DNA of 64,000 bases from positions 22,646,034 through 22,710,033 of the forward strand of contig NC_134829.1 in the NCBI RefSeq assembly GCF_004210375.1, given 5' to 3'. Positions 45,550 to 56,164 of the stretch are shown here, piece after piece (positions within the stretch are counted from its first letter, which is position 1; every line of letters starts with the position of its first letter). The DNA comes from Tachypleus tridentatus. Lineage: Eukaryota > Arthropoda > Merostomata > Xiphosura > Limulidae. The notes under the pieces were generated by a model, which saw nothing but the letters and a program-made list of their open reading frames with translations, was not told where the DNA came from and searched no databases. Position numbers and translations under genes: made by a program.

Positions 45550-46130
45550 TAAATTTTATGATGAAGACTAGATTATAAAAATTAAGAGAGGGGTGTCTGT
45601 GTTCTGATACTGATAGATTATTTGATAATTTGTTTGAGAAATATGTGGTTTTGTAACAACTTTTACTCTGTCGTATTCATACTATTATACTAGGATTTTT
45701 AATTGTTTTGTCTGAAGCACAACTTATACAATGAGCTCTTTTGGCTGTGCCTAAACCTGGTTTAATAACGGTGTGCTAAGCCATCGTTTTTAAAACTTAT
45801 ATACGAAGAGCACTAGGGCTCCACCATAGTTATTTGGGGGTGGGGCGTGAGGAAATTTTAGAAGGTTAATATTTTTTCCTAAAAATATAAAATTTAATTA
45901 GAATGTGCTGTATAAAAAAACTAAATTATATCTTTAATATAACAGGTTTGTTGCGTATTGGTCATTTTAATATTTTATTCTGCATAACACCAGACGATTT
46001 TATTTAGCTCAGAGGAAGTGTTAATACAATACTAATTAACTTCGACAATGGCACCACTAGTAATTTTCGTATGAAATGTCGGTAAACCCCGGGTAGTGAT
46101 GCTAACTTTCTTTCGAAAGCCAGATCTGGA
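45550..46130. other. No recognisable gene
   Basis: AT-rich, with no assignable feature. Confidence 0.35.
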
Positions 46131-46137
46131 TTAGCGG

Positions 46138-46416
46138 CTAAATCTCGAACGAAATGAAATAAAATGAGACATGACGTCATAGCTGAAACTTGTCCAAATT
46201 TGAAACATTGTGATGAAGTTAGATGCAGTATCAATAGTACGAATTTCAAAATATATTTATATGAATTATAATTATATTTATGTCAATTACAATTGGAAAT
46301 TGCTAGGTTAGATTCGTTGTAGTTTAATTAGACAAACTTGGTACCAATGAGCACTATGACGTTATACAGCCGCTTGACGTCATGTTTCATTTTGTTTCTC
46401 TTCGTTCGAGATTTAG
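46138..46416. mobile_element. Fold-back element with 42-bp inverted arms
   Basis: Arms 46138-46179 and 46375-46416 are near-perfect reverse complements (aaatctcgaacgaa at the outer ends, atgacgtca at the inner ends). They enclose about 195 bp of AT-rich, non-coding DNA. The structure resembles a non-autonomous fold-back or MITE element. A clear target duplication was not identified. Confidence 0.65.
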
Positions 46417-46599
46417 ACGCACGTCAATTCTGACCTAATATTTCTGTTATTTGGTTTAAAATTTCTGTTAAAAAACAAAAACTTGTAAAAATATAGTATT
46501 CTAACGGCTTAGGCTTTTCTTCACAAATCTTTATATCTGATTTTATTATATCAAACACTGATCTTAGGTCAGCAAGTCATTGTAAGATGATAAAATTCA

Positions 46600-46840
46600 A
46601 GTGCTTGAAAGAATTTTAATTAAGAATCTATTTTGTGTCCGTGAATATTAGTGATAAATCTGATAGGAAAAAAAATCTTCCAAAGTTAAAACGGCATCTA
46701 GAAACCAAACATTCCCAATTAAAAGACTCAAACTTCTGGGTATTTCAAAGTAAAGTGTTTGCAATTAAATGCAAGAAAAGCTACATTTCTTTCGTTTGTC
46801 CATCAGAACCACCAATTCAGTCTATTTTCTCTGTATAGTA
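46600..46840 (+). pseudogene. hAT (ZBED5-like) transposase N-terminal fragment
   Basis: The frame reads LPKLKRHLETKHSQLKDSNF, then KIKCKKSYISFVCPSE-like sequence. The same stretch occurs in the hAT at 58950 (LKGNLETTHSQLKNP), so this is a short scrap of that BED-finger family. Confidence 0.7.
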
Positions 46841-46844
46841 AAGT

Positions 46845-49800
46845 GTGTGAATAATTTATCCTGTAGATCAGTATAGAAGAGTTGAAATAATTTAATCCAA
46901 TGCACTTATACTGAACTGTGAATAATTTAGTCTAAAGTACATATATAGATATGTTCAAACAGTTTAATCGATTTGGCCGATCTAGAAGGTTATAAAATTT
47001 TGTTTCTAAAGTACCGATGTAGAAGTCTGTGACAATTTAATCTAAAGTACCGATTCAAATGTCTGTAAAAAATTTGTCGAATACACCGATATATAAATGT
47101 TTAAACAACTTAGTACAATGTACGATGTGAAAGTTGCAAAAAATCTGCAATTTACTGCAAGTGTGTATAGAATATGTGCACTGCACCGATATAGATGTGT
47201 GTAAAGAATTTTTCGAATGCAGCGATATAGTACTGTTGAGAAAATTTAGCCCAATGCCCTGATATAGAACTGTGTAAATAATTTTTTTAATGTACAGATA
47301 TATAAATGTGTAAACAATTTAGTCTAGTGTACGTATATAGAAGTGTTTCAATAATTTTGTTTAATGTTCCAATATAGAAGTGTTTAAATAATTTAGTCTA
47401 TTGTACAGATATAGAAGTGTTTGCAATTTAGTCCAGTGGAACGATATAGAACTTAAACACTTCTATATTGGTACATTAGTCTGAATTGTTTACACACTTA
47501 TTAATCGGTACATAAGAGTAAATTGTTTAAATAATTTATTCGAATGCACCGATATAGAAATGTGTAAATAATCAATTCTAATATAACGATAGAGAAGTGT
47601 TTAAACAGTTTAGTCCAATATACAAATGTGCAAGTGTTTAAACAAATTAGTCTATTGTACCGATAGATAAGTGTGCAAAGAATTTATCCAATACATCGAT
47701 ATAGAAGTGTTTGAGCAATTTAGGTCAAAACAATGATATAGAAGTGTTGAAACAATTTAGTCGAATACACTGATATAAAAGTGTGTAAATAATTTGTTTA
47801 ATGTACAGATATACAATTGTGTAAACAATTTGGACTGGTGTACCTATATAGAAGTGTTTAAACAATTTTGTCTAATGTACTAAGAAAGAAGTGTTTGTAG
47901 ATAATTTCTCCTAAGCGCCTATACCAAAGTTATTAAACAATTTAATCCAGTGCAATGATATAGAACTGTGTAAACAATTTAGTCTAATGTACCAACACAC
48001 AATTGTTTAAACAATTGAAACAATTTGATCCAAATCACTGACATAGAAGTGTTGAAAGCATTTAGTTCGATGCACAGGTGGAGAAGTGTGAATAATTTTG
48101 TCTTATGCACATAATTAGATGTGTTTGAAAAGTTAACTGCAGTTTGTCGATATACAAGAGTGTGTAAACATTTTCTGGAATGCACCGATATAGAAATGCT
48201 TAAACAATTTATTCAAATATAGTGGTATAGAAGTCGGTAAATAGTTTAATCCATTGCACCGGTGTGGGAGAGTTTGAAAAATTTAGTCAATGTACCGTAT
48301 AAAAATGTGTATCCAGTTTAGTCTATTACACCAATAGAGAAGTGTGTAAAGAATTTGTACAATGCACAAACATTGAAGTATTGGTGAAATTTAGTTTAGT
48401 GCACCGAAAGATAAGTACGTGAACGATTTGTCCAATGTACCGTAATAGAAGTGTTAAAACAATTTAGTCCAAGGCACTTATATAAAAGTGCGTGTTAATA
48501 ATTGTTTAATGTACAGGTATACAGGTATGTAAACAATTCATTTTAATGTGCCTATATAGAAGAGTTTGTGTATAATTTCTCTTAATCTCCGATACGGAGC
48601 TTTTTAAACAGTTTAGTCTAATATACCGATATACAAGTGTGTAAATAATTTAGAGTAATATATCTATAAAGTAGATTAAAAACACTATAGTCTAATATAC
48701 CGACATGGAAGAGTTTAAATAATTTAGTCCAATATACCGATTTAAAAGTGTGTAAATAATTCAGTCTAATCTGTCGATATGGAAGTGTTTAAACAGTTTA
48801 GTCCGATGCACCGATACAGAAGTGGGTGAACAATATTGTCTACTTACAGACATAGTAATGTGTGTAAAGAATTTGTCCAATGCATCGACATAAAAGTGCT
48901 GAAACAATTTAGACCAATGCATCAATATTGAAGTGTCAATAATTCAATCTAATGTACATATATAGATGTTTTTAAACAGTTTAGTACAATTCGCCGATAT
49001 AGTAGTGTGTAAACAATTTGCCCAAAGTACCCATGTAGAAGCGTGTAAGAGTTTAGTCTAATGTTCCGATATAGAAGTTTGTACAGAATTTGTTGAATGC
49101 ACTGACATAGATATGTTTAAACAAGTTAGTACGATGTAAAGATACTGAAGTGCGTAAACTATTTAGTCCAATGTGCAGATATAGACGTGTGTAAATATTG
49201 TACTCAAATGCATCAATGTAAAAGTGTGTGAACAATTTGTACAATCTACCGAATTAGAAGAATTTAAACAATTTAGTCTAATGTTTCGATATAGAAGTGT
49301 TAAACAATTTATTCGAATAAACCGATTTTGAAGTATGTAAAAAATTTATTCTAATGCACCAATATAGAAGTTTTTATTTAATTTAATCAAGTGCACCAAT
49401 ATAGAAGTTTTTAAATAATTTAGTCAAGTGCACCAATATAAAAGTTTTTAAATAATTTACTCAAGTGCACCAATATAGAAGTTTTTAAATAATTTAGTCA
49501 AGTGCACCAATATAGAAGTTTTTAAATAATTTAGTCAAGTGCACCAATATAGAAGTTTTTAATTAATTTAGTCAAATGAACCAATATAGAAGTTTTTAAA
49601 TAATTTAGTCAAGTGCACCAATATAGAAGTTTTTAAATAATTTAGTCAAGTGCACCAATATAGAAGTTTTTAATTAATTTAGTCAAGTGAACCAATATTG
49701 AAGTTTTTATTTAATTTAGTCAAGTGCACCAATATAGAAGTTTTTATTTAATTTAGTCAAGTGCACCAATATAGAAGTTTTTAATTAATTTAGTCAAGTG

Positions 49801-50790
49801 AACCAATATAGAAGTTTTTATTTAATTTAGTCAAGTGCACCAATATAGAAGTTTTTATTTAATTTAGTCAAGTGCACCAATATAGAAGTTTTTAATTAAT
49901 TTAGTCAAGTGAACCAATATAGAAGTTTTTAATTAATTTAGTCAAGTGCACCAATATAGAAGTTTTTAATTAATTTAGTCAAGTGAACCAATATAGAAGT
50001 TTTTATTTAATTTAGTCAAGTGCACCAATATAGAAGTTTTTAAATAATTTAGTCAAGTGCACCAATATAGAAGTTTTTAATTAATTTAGTCAAGTGAACC
50101 AATATAGAACTTTTTATTTAATTTAGTCAAGTGCACCAATATAGAAGTTTTTATTTAATTTAGTCAAGTGAACCAATATAGAAGTTTTTAAATAATTTAC
50201 TCAAGTGCACCAATATAGAAGTTTTTAAATAATTTAGTCAAGTGCACCAATATAGAAGTTTTTAATTAATTTAGTCAAGTGAACCAATATAGAAGTTTTT
50301 ATTTAATTTAGTCAAGTGCACCAATATAGAAGTTTTAAAAGAATTTGTTCCAATCTGCGAAAGTAAAAGTGAGTAAAAAATTTAGTTTAATGCACCCAAG
50401 TAGAAGTATTTAAGCAATTTCGTCTATTGTATCGATATAGAACAATATAAAGAATTTGTGGAATGCATAAATATTGAAATTTAGTACAATTTTTTCGATA
50501 TAGAAGTTTGCATACAGTTTAGTCCAATGAACAAATGAAGAAGTGTTTAAACAATTTCGTCCAATGTACTAAAATAGAGGTGCCTAAACAAGTTGTCCAA
50601 TGTATTGAAAGAAAAGTTTTGCACTGATGTAGAAGTGTTTAAACAATTTAGTCAATATGGCGATACAGAAGTGTGTAAAAAATTTAGTCTTACGTACTTA
50701 CATAAATGTATGTAATGAATTTAGTCTAATATACCGGTATAAATGTGTGTATACAATTTACTCTAATGTACTGATATAGAAGTTTGTGAA
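46845..50790 (-). repeat. 35-37-bp minisatellite, array 4 (about 4 kb)
   Basis: More than 100 monomers in reverse sense. 46845-49330 and 50340-50790 are diverged. 49335-50335 is a homogeneous 37-bp array. The array ends about 30 bp before the conserved 3' UTR remnant of peptide copy 5 (read on minus). It is not a CRISPR: the monomers are contiguous, with no spacers. Confidence 0.9.
49335..50335 (-). repeat. Homogenised 37-bp subarray, about 27 copies
   Basis: Monomers share agtcaagtg(c/a)accaat and atagaagtttttа-type blocks nearly without change. The variable positions are GCACC versus GAACC and the AAATAA / ATTTAA / ATTAAT spacer. These variants recur in mixed order, which suggests recent multi-monomer amplification. 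Confidence 0.9.
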
Positions 50791-50799
50791 CAGATTTGG

Positions 50800-51135
50800 T
50801 TGAACATATTTTTCAGTAACAGGTTGAGAAAAATGATACTGATTGCATTGCTATAGCTGAATCCATTTGAATATTTCAGTTTATCAGAGAACCACATATA
50901 TTTTTAAGGGAACTTTTTATTGTTATTTACTTCACTAAAGACAGATCACAAAGAAATCAAGATTGTATATCGCATTTTTTTTATATCACTACATAATAAA
51001 CTCAGAAAGTTTACTGTTACATTTATCGGTCAAGAGTAACATTTAAAGAAACTAGAAATGTTATACGTTATCTATTGCTGATGTCGATTCCAGAAATTTC
51101 AGCTGCTTTAAGCTTCAGGTTAGCTTTTTTTTTTC
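50800..51135 (-). pseudogene. Small secreted-peptide gene copy 5, 3' remnant
   Basis: On minus, the end of exon 2 (CTGAAGCTTAAAGCAGCT, then GGAATCGACATCAGCAATAG) at 51125-51070 and the conserved 3' UTR to 50810 match copies 2 and 4. Everything upstream is missing; a hAT element begins at 51162. Confidence 0.75.
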
Positions 51136-51161
51136 TTCACTACATAACGTATAGTGTGACC

Positions 51162-53320
51162 CAGGGGTCACCAAACTTTTTTCACATGGGGCCAGATTAC
51201 TTGGGGAATGAGAAGCGCGGGCCTCATGATCATTATGTTCATTACTCATAAGCTGGAACGAAAGCTCTCTGTAAAAGACTCAACACTAAGTTTAGGATGC
51301 CACATTAGCCACGTGGGAGTAGCATGCAATACACACACATAATAAAAAACAAACAGAAATACAACCAACATTTTTATTTACCAAAAGGTTGTCAAAGAAA
51401 GTGACAAGAGCAAACACAATTGTCACTTTGCACGTAGTGAGTACATATTTGAATTTCACTAAGCCGCAAAAAAGTTAGTGAGATTTATGAAATTGGTGTT
51501 TGGCTTTCAAAATATCTTCAATGTTCGGTTTTGAATTGCTGCATCCAATAATTAGAATTGCTTTCTAATGTTCATCAGTCAACCTTGATCGATGTACCGA
51601 TTTCATATGCTTCATTTTTGAAAATGCTTGTTCACAGACATAAGTTGTTCCGAACACTGATGCCATACCAGATGCGTACTGCTTCAGTTTAGGAAATTCA
51701 TCTTCAGGTATGCAGCTGTAAAATTCAATAAATTGCCACTCTCTGTGTTTTGCTTTCAACAAGTCATTTCCTTCCAAATCGATTATCTCCAGCTGAAGTT
51801 CCACTGGCATGTCATCAATGACACAATGAAAAGGATTATGAAAAACAAGAATGTCACTTTCGATTCTGTCGATATCTGAGAATCTCTCTAAAAATGCTTA
51901 TTTAAATCACAAAACTCTTTTTCTGAAACTCCAGGTTTCCATCTTCTGTGATTTTAGCATGAAACTCATTGAAACAGTGAAAATAAGAGAGAGGTTTCCT
52001 CCTTCCAAATGTGCTTTAAACAATGAAAGTTTTCTCCAAAATCCTTTAATGATTCTATAGAGATCACAAACACGGTTATTCTTCCCCTGAAGTTTCAAGT
52101 TCAATTCATTCATGTGGGATGTGACGTCAACCAAAAATGACTACTTTGACAACCAGGTTGTACCCGACATAAATGGATCGTCTTTATATTTCTCGATACT
52201 AAATATATTTATTTCTCTTCTCAGCTTATAAAACCGAGACAAGACTTTACCGGAGCTGAGCCACCTCACCGCCGTGTGATAAGGCAAGTCACAGAAAGGC
52301 GAATCAATTTCTTCAAGAAACGCCTTGAACCGGCGATGATTAAGTGCATGACCCCGAATGAAGTTCACTGCAGAAATGATTGGTTTCACTACGCAAGAAA
52401 TATCTAAGTCTTTTCCACAGAGTGCTTGCTGATGTATGATGCAGTGTATGAACAGAGTATTTGGGTGTTGAAGATCTTCCAACTGTTTCCTGATCAGCCC
52501 TACCAGACCCTTCTTTACTCCAGCCATGTTTTTTCCTCCATAAACTTTTAAACCATTAAGCTGATTCTACTGAAGGTTCTAGTCTTGCAAAGTTTTATGC
52601 AATTCCATGAAAATGTCTTCTCCAGTTGTTCTTCTGTGCATGTTGCAAACTGAATCCAACTCTTCCGTGATCTGAAAGTCCAAATTAACTCCACGAATGA
52701 ACACGAGAAGTTGTGACGTACTCGAGAGATTAGTAGACTCATCCAGTGCAAGAGAATACCATAGGAAGTTTCTAGCTTTTTGGCGTATCTGTAATGCGAT
52801 GTTCTCTCTAAGTTCTTCTGCCCCCGTACAACTGAAGTTGCTGAAAAGCTGATACTTTCAAAGAAATTGGCTTTTTTAGGATACAGCTCATTTGCTGCTT
52901 CCATCATACACTCTTTGACGAAGTTGCCGTCAGTAAAAGGACTTCCTCGCTCTGCCATCCTATGCACTATTTGGTAACTTGTACGAGTGACAGATTCATT
53001 TTCAGCAAACTTTCTCGTGATGAGATTCTTCTGAGATTCAAAAACACGTTTCATGGATTCAAATTTTTTAAATCGGAACCTTCCTGAAAATTTTAAATAT
53101 GTTGATAGATGTTTTGTTTCATAGTGGCGCCGAAGATTGTACTCTTTCAAAACGGCAACATATCACACAAGTAGCTTTCTGGTTTGTTTTTTTCAACAAA
53201 TAAGTACTTTTCTTCCCATTCTTCATTAAAAGTACGACACTCATAGTCCACTTTTCTTCTTTTAAAAGCAGCCATAACGATGGGTGAAAAAAAAAGGATC
53301 TAAAAACGAAAAACACAGAA
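51162..53320 (-). pseudogene. hAT transposon (GTF2IRD2-like transposase), nearly full length
   Basis: The end at 51162 reads caggggtcaccaaacttttt, a typical hAT terminus. On minus the protein runs from about 53270: NEEWEEKY, a His/Cys N-terminal region, LALDESTNLSSTSQLLVF (first catalytic Asp), KNMAGVKKGLVGL, HTAVRWLSSGKVLSRFYKLR, and an hATC dimerisation domain, FGTTYVCEQAFSKMKHMKSVHRSRLTDEH, at 51660-51565. It is broken into five or six frames by small indels, so it is not functional as it stands, though far less decayed than the hAT at 15560. The opposite end was not found before the GC-rich LINE at 53482. Confidence 0.85.
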
Positions 53321-53481
53321 TGCTGTGAGAAAAGTATTGTACAGGTTCAAGAACTCACAAACAGAATACATTGACATGTACGTTTGTCACGACACTTAGC
53401 TAAGAACAAGTTAAGAAAAGCGCATAACCCGCGCAGACAAGAAACGCCTTGACTGCAGACCCATGCACTGCCCATCACACA

Positions 53482-55810
53482 TTAGAAAAGTCGAAATCCA
53501 ACATCACCGCAGCAGAAACCATGTACACTGATCACCAGAAAGAGGATCACCCCAAATCTTGTCAAGGAAAAGATCCAAAGAACAGTTGAAGTCGCCACCA
53601 ATGACGATATCAGCCTGTGTAACCATGAACCTGTCCAAGCCCGAGAAGAAGGCCTCCCGCTCCCCGGCCTGTACAGGAGCATAGACATTGACAAGCTGAA
53701 TTTTACGACCCCCAGCAACAACATCAACGTACACCACCTGTCCCTTAGCATTACTATGTGATGCGAGGATAGTCCCTTGAAAATACAAGTGTAAGAGGAT
53801 CCTCACCCACGCGAACGTGTAGTGCCAAACGACCAGAAGGCACGGACAGGGTAACGGGATAGAAAAGAAAAGTGGTCCCTCTGAGAAGCGGAATGGGTCA
53901 TCTGCAAAAAAATGGCATTAACTGCAAAGCAGTTGAATAGGGATAACGCATAGAATTGCTTAGCAATGCTACGTTTTCGCCGGATGTTAAGGGTAGTGAA
54001 AAAAAAACCTATTAGCCAAACAGAGGGAAGAACTCAGTGACGTTGCTGCTTCGACAAGGTAGACGGAGGCAGGAAGGCGTGGACCTCTTAAGGCTGCCTG
54101 ACTTCACTCCCTCTTCGCAGCAGCGACTGCCGACATCCGATCACCGCCGCCCGCCGCACTACAGCGAAATCCAGACCGATGTCTGATAATAAAACGGGAC
54201 TGCAAGGCCCCCGCATCTCCCCACTGTCCTCACTCAGGCCAGAGAGGCAGGGAAAGTGCAAAAAAACTGATTACTGAGCTGGGTGACGGCAGCTCGTCCA
54301 GCGTCGGGGTCGGCGCCAAGGGGGAGAAGGCCGGAACGTCTGCCATCCCCAAAGCCAGCGCCGAGGGTCCCTCAGAAACCCCAGCCTCAGCGGTGCAAGC
54401 AGCGTGAGCCAGAGTCTCCTCGGAGTCCTCAACAACACCCACTGACCAACCCCGACAAGGGGGACAGGACCCTCCTCAGAAGGACCCTCCCAAACACTTA
54501 CAGGGGTAGCAGGATCGCGGGTGTCCACACAGCTCCCAACCCACACACCACACGACAGGGAGGCCAGAGCCTCCAAAGAGGTTACCTGGGATGGCCAGAT
54601 CCCCCACACACAGGTTCCCCATCCAAACCAGGGTCCAAAGAATGGGCCAAAGCCTCATCAGAGGTCCCCTCCACTCTAACGACACCCAAAGAGCCACCCA
54701 CCTCCCAAGAGGGCGCAGTCTCCAAGATCTGGGAGGGCAAGACACGGTCCACCTAAGAAGACCGAGACTACCCCTCACCGGACACTGCATCTGCCGAGTG
54801 AGGAACCCGTTCGGTGACCCCACCCAAAGCTGCTGCAGATGACACAGCAGGAGGAGCTGCTGCCCCGGCTCACTTTGCCTTCGCCCGCTTGGGCCGCGCA
54901 ACCGTCGGCGACCCCGCAGCCACCGAGGCATACCACACGCTTCAGGCAACACGAGGGCATGTTGCCATTACTACAAATACTACAAGTTATTTTACAAGAG
55001 TCATCTACATGTCCGTAGGCCTGACATACCCCACACCGCGGGGTCTGGCACTCACCCAACACGTGGCCCTCGAGAACACAGCGGCGACACAGCTGACGCA
55101 CTCCCAGGTAACAGCACATTACCGGGAACCCGCTTACCGATATAAAGTTCGGAACCGGCGTTTTCATGTTCAAGCACACACGTCGGTTCGCGGTGCACAC
55201 ATTTGGGCGCATCTGGTGCGTTTTGTGTTCGACCTTTCTCACCTGCCCATAAGCCGACAATGCGTCCTTGACGACGTCATGGGCCAACTTGAAAGGAACC
55301 AACCAGAGGGTGATTCACTTGACGTTCTGTCCGGCCGGCTCCACAAGCACACGCTCATCCCCCAAAGGAAAGTTCCCCTTGGTCAAGCAGGCGACGGACG
55401 AGTGCGGCCGACGCCAACGTCGTACATAACGCCCGTTGACAAAATGTTGGAGACATTCTGCATGATTACCCCTGACAGCAGTGTTCAAAGCGTCAATGAA
55501 TGTGGAGGGTAGCGTGACGGCAGGTATCCCCAGGCGGATGGACCACGGCCGAGCAGAGTAAGATTGGATAACTGTAGCCATACCGACTCACACACACGAA
55601 AACCCAGACACCAAAACAGCAAAGAAGTGACACTCGAACAAAGTCCCCAAAATAAACTTAACACGGTACTAGACACGATACTCACGATATACGGGAACAA
55701 TCAATCACAGTCCCATGTCACTGACAGGAGGGACCACTACACACTCGACGGCCCAAACTCGGAGAATGACACAAAAAGCGCGACAGCCAGAGAAAAAGAT
55801 GAGTGGTGTT
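53482..55810 (-). pseudogene. GC-rich Tx1/L1-like LINE, ORF1 and endonuclease (-)
   Basis: On minus, ORF1 begins at 55581. After a frameshift the frame from 55302 has an RNA-binding-like segment (VPNFISVSGFPVMCCYLGVR) and two intact CCHC knuckles, CRRCVLEGHVLGEC and CGVCQAYGHVDDSC, at its residues 72-85 and 90-103. A Pro/Ser/Leu-rich ORF1 tail reaches 54230. ORF2 starts with an APE-type endonuclease. TLNIR near 54000 is followed by IFLQMTH near 53910, where LQETH is expected, so the catalytic Glu is Met. LVNVYAP and VIGGDFNC are near 53700-53600. The reverse transcriptase is absent. Base composition is strikingly GC-rich against the AT-rich surroundings. Plus-strand frames here are antisense shadows. 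Confidence 0.8.
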
Positions 55811-55814
55811 AACT

Positions 55815-56160
55815 CTCACTTCAAAAAGATGGAGCACAACAAACGAAATGTCTGAGGTTTAAACAGGCAAGCCTCTTTCAATATGCTGAGTAACGATCTT
55901 CTCACCACGTGGGCCTGGTGTGATACACCTGTGTCTGAGTTGAGCTAATTTAAATGGGAATAAATGTGGGGGTGTTCTAACTTTTTCCTCAGTTAGAATA
56001 TGCATTTTTGTAGAATTACATTTACAGAATATCTTGAAAAGTCTTTCCTTCAGTTTTAATTATTTAGTTATATTCCTATAATCTCTCAGTATGGTTAAAA
56101 TTGAGATTAAATATCTGTATATCGAAAAATGTTACAAAAATGCTTAGGCTTTTATAGGGT
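55815..56160. other. No recognisable gene
   Basis: Includes a short imperfect repeat of gtgttctaactttttc.tca and gtcctaactttttcacatga about 185 bp apart. Otherwise unassigned. Confidence 0.35.
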
Positions 56161-56164
56161 GTCC

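Noticed and set aside
49335..50335. CRISPR-like array
   Set aside because: Repeats of 37 bp are contiguous with no spacers, the host is eukaryotic and no cas genes are present. It is a minisatellite.
54283..54756. 157-codon proline-rich plus-strand frame
   Set aside because: Antisense shadow of the same GC-rich LINE; no start context or conserved motif.
54814..55512. 232-codon plus-strand frame, the longest in the window
   Set aside because: It is antisense to the LINE ORF1 that carries two CCHC knuckles on minus. High GC explains the absence of stops.
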